Source: Bdellovibrionota bacterium (GTDB taxonomy: Bacteria; Bdellovibrionota; Bdellovibrionia; Bdellovibrionales; Bdellovibrionaceae). Taken from it: a stretch of 64,000 nt of DNA. The notes under the pieces were generated by a model. The model saw only the letters and a program-made list of their open reading frames with translations, was not told the DNA's origin and made no database searches. The translations under genes were made by a program, and so were the position numbers. Positions 16,985 to 26,222 of this stretch are shown here, one piece after another. Each line of letters starts with the position of its first letter. Position 1 is the stretch's first letter. The stretch covers positions 155,304 through 219,303 of the forward strand of contig CAUJGP010000023.1 in assembly GCA_963170155.1 (NCBI GenBank), given 5' to 3'.

Positions 16985-17929
16985 ATGAATTTATGTAAAA
17001 GAAGCTTTAGCCTTATATCGTGGTTATTATTCATTTTTTTACTGACCCAGGATATTCAGGCCCAGGTTTTGTTTGAAGGTTATTCGAAGATCACTTTAGG
17101 AGGTCAATTTATCGGATTTACTATCCAAAAATATGAATTTGATCCTCAAAAGAAACAATTTATCTCTACCAGTCTTATTAAATACAATGAATTTGGTGGT
17201 AATATCACGGAAAGCCTAAAAGCTTATGCCGGGGAAGCTTTGGAGCCAGTGAGTTATTCTTATAACCTTCTTGGGCCCGAGGGAACCAAGACCATTGATG
17301 CTCGTTTTTCAAAAGGGATTCTCGCGGTGAAAACAACTCACAAAGGTATTACAACCAAAAAAGATTTAAAATTGCCCAAGGGAAGTTTTTTTAGCACCTT
17401 TCTGGCTTATGCTATTTTGCAAAATCCTCAAGGATTAAAAGCAGGGAATAAATACGAATATCAAGCCGTGGCGGAAGAGGACGGGGACGTTTACAAAGGA
17501 ACAGCAATTGTTCAATCAGAAGAAACTTATAAAGGTTTGCCTGTTTACAAGATTTTGAATGATTACAAGGGAGCTCAATTCCTTGCGTATGCAACAAATA
17601 AGGGTGAAATGATCAGCACAACTGCTCCTCAAAAAAATTTGAATCTGGATTTGGTGGCGAAACCTTCTTTAGCGGTGGGTGGACTCTCTGTGGGGGCAGA
17701 TAATTTACGACTTTTATTTGGAAATATTCCAGAAGGTAAAGTTCATGCTCTTGCGGATAAGGATGCGACATCTTCAGCTTCGTCGGTTGCTTCTCCAGGG
17801 GCTTCATCTTCCGTTACCAGTAAAGCGGGGACAAAATTAAAAAAATTAGAACCGAAACTTTCTGATAAAGAAAAAGGAAAAAAAGGGGCTCGTCCCGGCT
17901 TAGGAATACAAACAAAACAAGATGAGTAG
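16985..17929 (+). CDS. Secreted protein of unknown function with charged low-complexity tail
   Basis: The 314-residue product has a signal peptide (1-26, cleavage after DIQA). A mostly beta-strand domain (27-245) follows, starting VLFEGYSKITLGGQFIGFTIQKY, a pattern also seen in DUF3108-like periplasmic proteins, though I cannot make that assignment firm. The last 55 residues are an Ala/Ser linker and a Lys-rich tail (KLKKLEPKLSDKEKGKKGARP), disordered by appearance. GAGG lies seven bases before the ATG. It may be co-transcribed with nagZ, 117 bases downstream. Confidence 0.72.
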   Translation: MNLCKRSFSLISWLLFIFLLTQDIQAQVLFEGYSKITLGGQFIGFTIQKYEFDPQKKQFISTSLIKYNEFGGNITESLKAYAGEALEPVSYSYNLLGPEGTKTIDARFSKGILAVKTTHKGITTKKDLKLPKGSFFSTFLAYAILQNPQGLKAGNKYEYQAVAEEDGDVYKGTAIVQSEETYKGLPVYKILNDYKGAQFLAYATNKGEMISTTAPQKNLNLDLVAKPSLAVGGLSVGADNLRLLFGNIPEGKVHALADKDATSSASSVASPGASSSVTSKAGTKLKKLEPKLSDKEKGKKGARPGLGIQTKQDE

Positions 17930-18046
17930 GAAACAACACTTGAAAATTTATTTTTTTTGAGTTTCAGTGACAGGTGTTTTTCATGTTGTTGTCTGCTTTA
18001 GAGACCTTTCAGACGGCGCCTAAGTACCGAAGATGATGGAGGATGT

Positions 18047-19159
18047 GTGGTCTTAAGAGAGAAGTTGGGGCAGTTGCTCATTGTGGGTGTTGCGGGAACC
18101 GAGTTAACGAAAAATGAAGAATCTTTTTTGATTAAAAATAATATTGGCGGTGTGGTTTTGATGGGACGCAATACCCATTCCCCAGAACAAATACACAGTC
18201 TTTGCTCTTCTATTCAAAAACTGAGACATCAAACAAAATTTAAGACTCCTTTTTTCATTTCTATCGATATGGAGGGAGGGCGAGTGGCACGGTTAAAAGC
18301 TCCCTTTACCCAGTGGCCCCCACTTAAAAAATTGGGTGAAATTGATTCTCCTTCATTGGCCTTTAACATGGCTATGTCCATGGGAAATGAGCTTCGAGCG
18401 GTTGGAATTAATATTGATTTTGCACCCTGTGTGGATGTCTTGACGAATCTAAATAATACTGTGATTGGTGATCGGGCGCTTTCTTCAGATGCTGAGATCG
18501 TGGCTAAAATGTCTTCGGCTCTGATTCGAGGATACATGAAAGCTGAAATGATCGCTTGTGCAAAGCATTTTCCAGGGCATGGTAATACAATGCTGGATAG
18601 TCATGAAGAGCTTCCCATTGAACAAGTAAGCATGGAGCGTCTCAATGAAGTTGAGTTAGTTCCTTTTCGTAAAGCCATTCGCTCTAGAGTGGATCTGATT
18701 ATGATGTCTCATGTTTTATTTAAATCGATTGATGCTCAGTACCCAGCTTCATTATCCCAGCCGATGAATCACTTGTTACGGCAGGAACTGCGATATCGAG
18801 GTCTTATTATTACGGATGATTTGGAGATGAAGGCTTTGACACATCATTGGTCGACGGAAGAGATTGCGATCAGAGCGTTGGAGGTGGGGAACGATCTCTT
18901 GCTTTATTGTAATGAGCTAAAGACGTCAGAGACAGCTTTAGATGCCTTAGAGAAAGCGGTTTCACAGGAGAGGATTTCCTTGGCCCGAATAGAAGATTCT
19001 TTTCAGAAAATAGCTAAAGTGAAGAGAGATTCTTTACGAACGATAGATCCACTGCCGTGGTCCGAGGCTAAGGAAATAATAGGGCACGAAGATCATCTTA
19101 AAATAGCAAAAGCGATAGAAGAGGGAAGAATTCCTGAAGGATTAGCGCAAGGAGCTTAG
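18047..19159 (+). CDS. nagZ: Glycoside hydrolase family 3 beta-N-acetylhexosaminidase (NagZ-like)
   Basis: The 370-residue product is a single-domain GH3 enzyme. NagZ removes GlcNAc from muropeptides during cell-wall recycling. Family motifs are SIDMEGGRVARL (substrate pocket), the NagZ loop KHFPGHGNTMLDSHEELP with the catalytic Asp/His dyad (about 180-197), and the nucleophile Asp in IITDDLEMKAL (about 255-265). There is no signal peptide, as for cytoplasmic NagZ. The start is GTG with TGGAGGA four bases upstream. A predicted terminator lies about 130 bases downstream. Confidence 0.92.
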   Translation: MVLREKLGQLLIVGVAGTELTKNEESFLIKNNIGGVVLMGRNTHSPEQIHSLCSSIQKLRHQTKFKTPFFISIDMEGGRVARLKAPFTQWPPLKKLGEIDSPSLAFNMAMSMGNELRAVGINIDFAPCVDVLTNLNNTVIGDRALSSDAEIVAKMSSALIRGYMKAEMIACAKHFPGHGNTMLDSHEELPIEQVSMERLNEVELVPFRKAIRSRVDLIMMSHVLFKSIDAQYPASLSQPMNHLLRQELRYRGLIITDDLEMKALTHHWSTEEIAIRALEVGNDLLLYCNELKTSETALDALEKAVSQERISLARIEDSFQKIAKVKRDSLRTIDPLPWSEAKEIIGHEDHLKIAKAIEEGRIPEGLAQGA

Positions 19160-19291
19160 CCCATGAGAGAGCGTATCTTTCTTTGTTGAGCCCTTCTTGG
19201 GGGATTACAGAAAAGAGTAAAACCTCGAAAAAATATGAATCCTTGATATATATCTTGGTTATTATGATTTTGTTTTGATTTAACTGAATAA

Positions 19292-19335
19292 GGGTTCGCG
19301 CCTATATTAGAATTGAACTGCGAACACCTTTTTTC
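19292..19335 (+). terminator. Probable intrinsic terminator after nagZ
   Basis: Arms GGGTTCGC (19292-19299) and GCGAACACC (19320-19328, one bulged base) enclose about 20 bases and are followed by TTTTTTC. It lies 133 bases after the nagZ stop and 18 bases from the end of the convergent 43-residue gene. Confidence 0.55.
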
Positions 19336-19352
19336 AGTTGAGAGGCTTAGAA

Positions 19353-19484
19353 CTAATTATCCCCAAAAAGGTCTTTAGGTTTTTTTGTAGTTCCTTTTGC
19401 TCTTAAGGCTGCTTTGCGCTTTCGACCCATTTTAGAGTCTCTTTTACTTCTTTTTTTCTCAGTTGCTATCGTTTTTGAAGCCAT
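19353..19484 (-). CDS. Very small, strongly basic protein (43 residues)
   Basis: This reading frame starts at ATG 19484, with GAAGGTGG four to five bases upstream, and stops at TAG 19353. The 43-residue product has 15 Lys or Arg residues: MASKTIATEKKRSKRDSK, then MGRKRKAALRAKGTTKKP, ending KDLFGDN. Composition suggests nucleic-acid or ribosome binding. It fits between nagZ and the convergently read region, in a gap with no other gene. Support is the good ribosome binding site and the coherent, non-random composition. Family not recognised. Confidence 0.65.
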   Translation of the reverse strand: MASKTIATEKKRSKRDSKMGRKRKAALRAKGTTKKPKDLFGDN

Positions 19485-19627
19485 TTTTCCACCTTCTACT
19501 AAAGATTACCGCAAAGGCTGATGAAAGAAGCTTTTCATCAGATTTTACATTATTATTAATAATGAACCATAATTTAAGATCGTGACCAAAAATTAGAAAT
19601 TAAGTGATCAACGAAGCGAGAAGGCTA

Positions 19628-20572
19628 TCAAAAGGGTATGACTAAGTCAAGATTATGCTCTTGTCCTTGTTGAGCTTGCTGATATAGTTGAAGAGCATAG
19701 TGAACACCAAAGCGGGGACCAGAAAAACCAAGACCAAAACTGTATTTTCTAACAAGTTCATTCGTTTCATTTGTTTGTTGCGCCACTCCAATACGGGAGA
19801 AGAGCCAATCCGACAGAGAGGTTTCTAAACCCAAGGATACTTGATTGTAGGATAATGATTCAAGACTGTGATTTTTCTGGGTATAATCGAATCGGAGTCT
19901 TAGATAATCTTTAAAAATATAAAGAAGACCCAGCCCTGAAGTGCTTCCTAGAGTATAGGCGATGGGAACGTCTTTAGGTGGAGAGTTAAAGTTAAGAAAA
20001 CTCAATCCTACGCCCAGATTTTCTACTGGAGTCCAGAGAAAGCCAATGCCAAAATTGTGTTCCTGATAACTTTGTAGCGAGTTACGGGTATCTCGGTAAT
20101 GGTAACTCAGGCCTGTTGCCAGGTGAGGCGATACAAAGTTGCCTAGAGTTAGCCAGGCATCATTAAAAAACAGAGAGGTTTGTCCCCCTTGAGCATTGTT
20201 TTCGCGACTCTGGGATTGATTGATGAAGATAGATGAAGCCATGAATGAATCGGGGGAGTTTTCATTCATACTGAGGTGCCATCCCTTCTGCGAAGAAGAA
20301 GCAGATGCATTGGCTTGATCCTTAAAGGTGGATTTATGGTCGCTTGTTCCGAATGTTATGGTTGCTCCACGTAAATGGGCGATAGCACCAGGGTTTAGAA
20401 TATAACTTTCTCCCGGATCCACTGACGAGACACCTGCTCCCGCAAGGCCCCCAGAGACCGCACCATAGGTGGTGGGTGTAGTGATTCGTGATTGAGATGA
20501 TTTTACAATGGAAGCAACACTAATGGTGGTGTGAACGAGTAGGAGTAATTGAATCCACAAGACATGCCCCAT
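19628..20572 (-). CDS. Outer-membrane beta-barrel protein (FadL/PorV-like)
   Basis: The 314-residue product has an N-terminal signal peptide (1-21). A Gly/Ala segment follows (TYGAVSGGLAGAGVSSVDPGESYILNPGAI) that resembles the plug start of FadL/OmpP1-type and PorV-type barrels, where NPA is conserved. The rest alternates in amphipathic strands with aromatic belts and ends in Phe, fitting a barrel of about 12-14 strands. The upstream lipoprotein gene is 71 bases away on the same strand. Function unknown; possibly transport of a hydrophobic molecule. Confidence 0.78.
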   Translation of the reverse strand: MGHVLWIQLLLLVHTTISVASIVKSSQSRITTPTTYGAVSGGLAGAGVSSVDPGESYILNPGAIAHLRGATITFGTSDHKSTFKDQANASASSSQKGWHLSMNENSPDSFMASSIFINQSQSRENNAQGGQTSLFFNDAWLTLGNFVSPHLATGLSYHYRDTRNSLQSYQEHNFGIGFLWTPVENLGVGLSFLNFNSPPKDVPIAYTLGSTSGLGLLYIFKDYLRLRFDYTQKNHSLESLSYNQVSLGLETSLSDWLFSRIGVAQQTNETNELVRKYSFGLGFSGPRFGVHYALQLYQQAQQGQEHNLDLVIPF

Positions 20573-20643
20573 GTGTTTTCCTCTTTTTGAAGTTATCAGA
20601 ACTGATAGTTGAGGTTACCTTTGGGGTGTTTTGAAGGCAAGTG

Positions 20644-21969
20644 TCAATTTCTGAGGCAGACGCTCACGTACTCGGCGCAATCACGATGAAGATAATTATT
20701 ATTATCGTCTAAACCACAACGCGAAGCACTTCCATAATAATCAATGGGATTAAAAGCTCTGTTTCCGTAGCAGTCTAAATGAGTTTTTCTGGGAGAAATA
20801 CATTCCATTTCGGGATCGATGATCCACTCAGAAGAAGGCAGATGTCTGCGCAAAATGGTGAGTGTATTCATTTGTTGAGGGGTGAGTTGGGATTCATTGG
20901 GGTCTTTGCAGGGGTAAGCTCCTCCTGGATTACGATCCTGAGGAGAAACGATCAGATAGCGGAAGTGACTGGGACAGCTCCAGGTGGAGGCCGCCATCGT
21001 ATTAAAATTGGAGAGATCGGATTCTGTTACAGATTTAAGAATATTTTCCTTCCAACGCGTTCCATTTGTTGCGCTTTGGAATTTAAGGTTAAAACCAGTT
21101 CCCCAAACTCGATTACTGGAATCGAGGGAATGGGTTCCCCTGGCTTCGTAACTAGTTTGTAGATTTTCTACTACGCGAAGATCTTTAGAGTAGGTGACCG
21201 TTAAAATTTGAGAAAGTCCGGCCTCCGAACTTAATTGGTCACGGATCTGTTGGGCTGCCATTTCATCATAATGACTCAGACTTTGATAATTTATTGCCCC
21301 TTCCAATCGGTAGGTTTGTAAAGAGGCTGTGCCTAAAGTGGTCAGTCTTGGAAGGGGTTTTTTAAAAAGTTGAAGAAGTTGAGGAAGAAATTCATTGCTC
21401 GTAAGAAGAAGATTTTGGGGGATGAGGTCATAATCCACACTTTTTACAGGAGATCCACCTCCGCTAAAATAAACAAGACTGGAAGCAATGGGTGTGGATT
21501 CGCGAATACCAAATTGGAGAGCCGCTCCTCCATGGGCCGTGGCATTCGTGATGGCATTTTGAATGTTGGTATCAGTGATAGTGCCTTTGTGGGTGAGGTT
21601 GGCAATAACATAGTCGATGAATTCTTTCCTGAAGGTGAGCCCGGCCGCATCCATACTGCTAGTGGGGTAGGATCCCATTTTAAAGGTGAAAAAAACGGAA
21701 GGATTGTTTAAGTGAGTCGTGCTCGATTGAAGATTCCCTACTTTATCTTTACTGCGACTACAGCTCATATAAGTGATTTGATTAACGCGATAATCGAAGG
21801 CAAATGGGATCTCATCGGCATTATTGGCATTAACATCAGGTGTTGATGGAAGACCTAAGGAGTCAGAGTAGTCTTGAGTCCCACAATTTTGAAAGCTGGT
21901 CAGTATGATTATGATTCCTACAAAAAAACCACTAAAAATAAGTTGGGTTCGAGAAGGTTTCAATTTCAT
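20644..21969 (-). CDS. Cysteine-rich lipoprotein of unknown function
   Basis: The 441-residue product has a signal peptide ending in SFQNCGTQ (Cys near 29); FQNC lipoboxes are frequent in Bdellovibrio-group lipoproteins. The mature protein has no recognised domain. Its C-terminal 110 residues contain eight cysteines (WSCPSHFRYLI, AYPCKD, MECISP, LDCYGN, SRCGLDD, HRDCAEY, VSVCLRN), suggesting disulfides outside the cell. It precedes the barrel gene at 19628-20572 and may form an operon with it. Confidence 0.75.
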   Translation of the reverse strand: MKLKPSRTQLIFSGFFVGIIIILTSFQNCGTQDYSDSLGLPSTPDVNANNADEIPFAFDYRVNQITYMSCSRSKDKVGNLQSSTTHLNNPSVFFTFKMGSYPTSSMDAAGLTFRKEFIDYVIANLTHKGTITDTNIQNAITNATAHGGAALQFGIRESTPIASSLVYFSGGGSPVKSVDYDLIPQNLLLTSNEFLPQLLQLFKKPLPRLTTLGTASLQTYRLEGAINYQSLSHYDEMAAQQIRDQLSSEAGLSQILTVTYSKDLRVVENLQTSYEARGTHSLDSSNRVWGTGFNLKFQSATNGTRWKENILKSVTESDLSNFNTMAASTWSCPSHFRYLIVSPQDRNPGGAYPCKDPNESQLTPQQMNTLTILRRHLPSSEWIIDPEMECISPRKTHLDCYGNRAFNPIDYYGSASRCGLDDNNNYLHRDCAEYVSVCLRN

Positions 21970-22155
21970 TTAGAATTCCCCTGCATTTTCGTGATTATAA
22001 CTCACATTCTTAGGATACCCTTGGTTTTATAAAAAACATCATAAAAATTTAATTTTGACTCAAGTTGAGAATCAGTTCAAATTCATAGTTTTAAAGTCCC
22101 ATGGATCGCAAAGTCGTATGGGATCCTATTTGAAAACGAATGAGAAAGGAATTTT

Positions 22156-23055
22156 ATGCTGAATAAGGCCCCTCAGGTTACAAAAGCAATTATTCCGGCG
22201 GCAGGGTTAGGAACCCGATTTTTGCCAGCCACCAAGAGCATTCCTAAAGAGATGCTGACTTTAGTGGACTCTCCCATCATTTTTTATGTTGTTGAAGAAG
22301 CTGTTTTAGCAGGAATTAGTGATATTGTTTTGATTCAAGGACGTGGAAAGGCAGCCATTGAAGACTTCTTTGATGTTTCTTATGAGCTTGAGGATAAATT
22401 AGCACAAAGAGGTGAGCTCGCTGTCTTGGATCGCCTCAATCGTATTAAAAATATGGCTAATATTATCAGCATTCGTCAAAAGCAACCCTTGGGGCTTGGA
22501 CACGCGGTTCTTTGTGGCAAACCCATTGTGGGTGATGAACCTTTTGCTGTTCTTTTGGGGGATGAAGTGATGGTTCAAAAAGCAACTGAGCCCAGTGTGA
22601 CAAAACTTTTAGTTGATAATTTTTGCCGGACAGGTCTTTCTAGTGTCGCGGTTATGCCTGTTGCCGATGAAGATGTTTCTAAATACGGTATTGCTAACGT
22701 GGAACCCATGGATTCTGGAGTGACAAATGAGTTTCATATTCGTAGTCTTATTGAAAAACCAAAGCCCACAGAAACTCAGTCGCGTTGGGCTTTGCCCGGA
22801 AGATATGTGTTTGATACTCAAATTTTTGAATTTTTAGAAAAAACAAAACCAGGTAAAAATGGTGAAATTCAATTGACGGATGCCATGGCGCAAATGTTGC
22901 TTAAGTGCGGAATGAGAGCTGTTGCTATTGAGAGTCGAAGATTTGATGCGGGCGATCCTTTGGGGTTCATCAAGGCTAATATTGAAATGGCGTTATTACA
23001 TCCTGAGTTGGGTTCAGAGGTAAAGGCTTATCTTAGAGAGATTGTGACTCGATAG
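22156..23055 (+). CDS. galU: UTP--glucose-1-phosphate uridylyltransferase
   Basis: The 299-residue product makes UDP-glucose from UTP and glucose-1-phosphate for surface polysaccharide synthesis. The nucleotidyltransferase signature is AIIPAAGLGTRFLPATKSIPKEML (about 11-34); further family motifs are FAVLLGDEV, SLIEKPKP and NGEIQLTDAM. Length fits GalU/GtaB. The ATG follows AAAGGAATTTT. It heads a likely operon with the next gene and priA. Confidence 0.95.
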   Translation: MLNKAPQVTKAIIPAAGLGTRFLPATKSIPKEMLTLVDSPIIFYVVEEAVLAGISDIVLIQGRGKAAIEDFFDVSYELEDKLAQRGELAVLDRLNRIKNMANIISIRQKQPLGLGHAVLCGKPIVGDEPFAVLLGDEVMVQKATEPSVTKLLVDNFCRTGLSSVAVMPVADEDVSKYGIANVEPMDSGVTNEFHIRSLIEKPKPTETQSRWALPGRYVFDTQIFEFLEKTKPGKNGEIQLTDAMAQMLLKCGMRAVAIESRRFDAGDPLGFIKANIEMALLHPELGSEVKAYLREIVTR

Positions 23056-23104
23056 TAAAGAGGCATTTAACAAATAAAAAGAAATGGATGAGGAAATGAT
23101 CTTG

Positions 23105-24007
23105 ATGCAATTTTTTTTAATAAGAAGATGGTGTTGGAAATGCATTCAATTTCTTAGTCTTTCAAAAACTGTGGTTTTTATATTGGGGATGAGTGGCGGG
23201 GTTTCTTTGGCTTATATCCCCAGTGCAAAAATGATTTTGAGCAAAGTGGTGGAAGGTGCCATCAAAACTCCTTTGCATGTTGAGCAATTGGTGCAATTGT
23301 CATCGGCGCAGGGCACTGTTTTTTTAAAAGAACAGTGGCTTTTTGAGAATGAAAACTCCATTCGATTGATTGTTCAAGGAGAGAAAGATCTCCAAGAGCT
23401 GATTTCTTTTCAGGTTCACTATTCGGATCATCAGCGAACAAGTTCTTTATCCGGAGGAGCACAAACCAGTAAGTTATCCCGACCTCTCTTTGAAAAAATG
23501 TTTTTCATTAAAAATACAGAGAATTTCATGCGTTTTTTAGTGCAGCATGGGGTGGTTGGCCAGGAGATTTTCAACTCCCATAATTTTAAAAAAATTCCAG
23601 GGAATAATGGCTTTCAATACCAACCGGAAAGTTTTTTGAGATTAGGACGAACTGGTGGTGTTGTAGCGTATATTTTTGGCCCCTCACCGCGAGATGAAAG
23701 ACTCACTCCAGGGTTGTGGGTGGAACAAGATCTCTTTCATCTTTTAAAAATGAGAAATATTCAGGGAGAAGAATTAAATTTTAATAAGCTGGTTTCCTTT
23801 GGACGAGGAGCCCGGTGGTCCAAAGAAATGCAATTGACATGGGGAACACCTCTTTCCACAGCGCAAATTCAAGCCACTTCTGTTAAGGCTGCTGATTTAA
23901 ATAAACTTCGTCCTGTATTTCAAAAGAAAATAAATCGCAGAAGTCCAGAGTTTGAACGGCATTTTGGTAAAAACTTGATTGAGGAGTTTTATTCGAGGTT
24001 TCGATGA
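23105..24007 (+). CDS. Membrane-anchored protein of unknown function
   Basis: The product is about 300 residues with one N-terminal hydrophobic segment (about 20-40, VVFILGMSGGVSLAYIPS). A soluble extracytoplasmic part of mixed strands and helices follows. I know no matching family. Starts at 23084 and 23096 are also in frame; I chose 23105 because AGGA lies ten bases before it and the others lack usable spacing. Its last four bases (ATGA) overlap the priA start, so the two are translationally coupled. Confidence 0.7.
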   Translation: MQFFLIRRWCWKCIQFLSLSKTVVFILGMSGGVSLAYIPSAKMILSKVVEGAIKTPLHVEQLVQLSSAQGTVFLKEQWLFENENSIRLIVQGEKDLQELISFQVHYSDHQRTSSLSGGAQTSKLSRPLFEKMFFIKNTENFMRFLVQHGVVGQEIFNSHNFKKIPGNNGFQYQPESFLRLGRTGGVVAYIFGPSPRDERLTPGLWVEQDLFHLLKMRNIQGEELNFNKLVSFGRGARWSKEMQLTWGTPLSTAQIQATSVKAADLNKLRPVFQKKINRRSPEFERHFGKNLIEEFYSRFR

Positions 24008-26067
24008 ATGAGCCACCTTGCAGATATTGGCAAGTGGCCGTTGATGCACCACTCTTTGGAACTTTGACTTATTCTGATTCTCAGCTTCCTATCGAAGCGC
24101 AAAAGAGTCTCCAGCGAGGACAATGGGTGCGTATTCCCTTGGGCAATCGCCTGACTCAAGGGCTTGTTCTAGGTCCGGCAATCGCTCCAAAAGGTGATTT
24201 TGAAGTTAAGAGCATCAATAAAATCAATGGAGAATGGCCACAGGTCGATGAATTTTTTTTAAAGTGGCTAGAGTGGTTGGCGGATTATTATATTCACCCC
24301 GTGGGCGAAGTCGCTGCGACAATGCTCCCACCCTTAGAAAAAAAAGTAGGTCAGCGCCGAGCTTCTTCACGCAAAAGGCCCCTGATTCAATCCATTGAGG
24401 CGGATCAACCTCCACGACTCACTCAAGAACAAGAGAATGTAGTTTGTTCTGTTCTTGAGAAAAAAAATTTTGGTGTGCATCTTATTTTTGGAGTGACCGG
24501 CTCCGGTAAAACAGAAGTGTACATGAACGTGTTGGCTCGGCATTTGGAGCAGGGTCAACGGGGTTTGGTGATTGTTCCTGAGATTTCTTTAACTCCTCAG
24601 TTACTTCATCGCTTTACAGCTCGATTTGGAGCGGAAAAGGTGGCAACGATTCATTCTCATTTAACGCCCCGGGAAAAAACCAACCAGTGGTGGCAGATTG
24701 TGGATGGACACAAATCTATTTTATTGGGTGCGCGCTCAGCTCTTTTTTGCCCTATTCCGAATCTTGGTGTGATCATTGTTGATGAAGAACATGAGCCCAG
24801 TTTTAAGCAAGATGAATATTTAAAATACCATGCCCGTGACGCGGCCATCAAGCTCGCTCATCTTAAGGATATCCCCGCTTTATTGGGTTCAGCCACTCCG
24901 TCATTGGAGAGTTGGAACAATGCTTTACAAGGGCGCTATCATTTGCATCGCTTAAGCCGGCGAGTGGAGGACCGTTCATTACCCAGTGTGGAGGTTGTGG
25001 ATCTTAAAAAACAAAAACTATTGAGAAAAGAAAAACCATCTCTTTTGCCGTCCTGGCTCTCAGATGAGTTGTTGCGAGAAATGACGGCGCAGTTGGAGCA
25101 AAAAAAACAAGTGGCTGTTTTTTTGAATCGAAGAGGATTTGCCAATGTGGTTCAATGCCCAGGATGCGCCTTTATTCTTGAATGCCCTAATTGCGATATC
25201 AGTTTAACTCTCCATGGTAAACACCATTTAGTTTGTCATTACTGTGATTTTCGGCAAACGCTGAATCCCCTGTGTCCCAGCTGTCAACAAAGTGATTTGG
25301 TCAGTTTGGGGTTGGGGACAGAACAGTTGGAAAGTGATTTACAAATCTTATTTCCAGATAAAAGCATTGCTCGGGCGGATCGTGATGAAATCACATCTCG
25401 AGAGGATATTGAGGATTTAGTGCAGCGAATGGAGAATGGTGAGATTGATATTTTGATAGGAACTCAAATGATTGCAAAAGGCCTTGATTTTCCTAATCTT
25501 AATTTGGTGGGCATTGTGAACGCGGACGTGGGTTTGCACTTACCCGACTTTCGTGCAGCCGAAAGAGGATTTCAAATCATCACTCAAGTGAGTGGGCGGG
25601 CCGGGCGTCACACCCAAAAAGGAGAACTCCCGGGAAAGGTTGTTATTCAGGCTTATTCTCCGGAACATCCTGCAATTACTTGCGCTAAGAAGACAGAGTA
25701 TGAAAATTTCGCGGCGGAAGAGTTGCAAAATCGGAAGGAGCTTTTGTATCCCCCTTTTGGGAGAATGGCGGTCATTCGCATTTCTAGTTCCAAGCTTGAT
25801 AAGGTTCAATTGGTTTCACAGCAAGTGGCGGAGAGAGGGCGCGAGCTGCTACGCCGATTTCCAACAAGCTACGGAGAGGTGGAATTGCTCGGGCCCAGTG
25901 AGTATCCATTGGCGCGCCTTCGCAATCAACATCGTTATCAAGTTTTGATCAAGGGGCACAAATCTCAGGTCATCAATACCTTTATTCGTCAATTGATGGG
26001 AGATCGCAAATGGGTAGTTTCTCAAGTTAAGGTCCATGTGGATATTGATCCATTGAATATGTTGTAA
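24004..26067 (+). CDS. priA: Primosomal protein N' (replication restart helicase PriA)
   Basis: The 687-residue superfamily 2 helicase reloads the replisome at stalled forks. The N-terminal 3'-DNA-binding domain begins RYWQVAVDAPLFGTLTY. Walker A is GVTGSGKTEVYM (about 164-175) and the DEAH-type box is DEEHEPSFKQ (about 260-269). The zinc-binding insert has paired cysteines CPGC, CPNC, CHYC and CPSC (about 383-424). Motifs IGTQMIAKGLDFPNL and QVSGRAGR complete the helicase. The start overlaps the previous gene by four bases. Confidence 0.96.
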   Translation: MNEPPCRYWQVAVDAPLFGTLTYSDSQLPIEAQKSLQRGQWVRIPLGNRLTQGLVLGPAIAPKGDFEVKSINKINGEWPQVDEFFLKWLEWLADYYIHPVGEVAATMLPPLEKKVGQRRASSRKRPLIQSIEADQPPRLTQEQENVVCSVLEKKNFGVHLIFGVTGSGKTEVYMNVLARHLEQGQRGLVIVPEISLTPQLLHRFTARFGAEKVATIHSHLTPREKTNQWWQIVDGHKSILLGARSALFCPIPNLGVIIVDEEHEPSFKQDEYLKYHARDAAIKLAHLKDIPALLGSATPSLESWNNALQGRYHLHRLSRRVEDRSLPSVEVVDLKKQKLLRKEKPSLLPSWLSDELLREMTAQLEQKKQVAVFLNRRGFANVVQCPGCAFILECPNCDISLTLHGKHHLVCHYCDFRQTLNPLCPSCQQSDLVSLGLGTEQLESDLQILFPDKSIARADRDEITSREDIEDLVQRMENGEIDILIGTQMIAKGLDFPNLNLVGIVNADVGLHLPDFRAAERGFQIITQVSGRAGRHTQKGELPGKVVIQAYSPEHPAITCAKKTEYENFAAEELQNRKELLYPPFGRMAVIRISSSKLDKVQLVSQQVAERGRELLRRFPTSYGEVELLGPSEYPLARLRNQHRYQVLIKGHKSQVINTFIRQLMGDRKWVVSQVKVHVDIDPLNML

Positions 26068-26134
26068 ACGACAAAGACCTTTTCATCTTTTTTAATTTAG
26101 CCACTTGATTCATCTGTAAGATGGAGATGACGAT

Positions 26135-26165
26135 ACGACTACGACTACGACTACGACTACGACTA
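26135..26165 (+). repeat. Hexanucleotide tandem repeat (ACGACT)5
   Basis: Five perfect copies of ACGACT plus one A lie between priA and the gene at 26223, about 58 bases before its start. The repeat is intergenic, so a change in copy number would shift spacing upstream of the promoter region rather than a frame. Confidence 0.9.
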
Positions 26166-26222
26166 AAGTGAGAGATTGGATATTCGCTTTATTTAAAAGA
26201 AAGTTTGTTTTATCTTTAAGAC

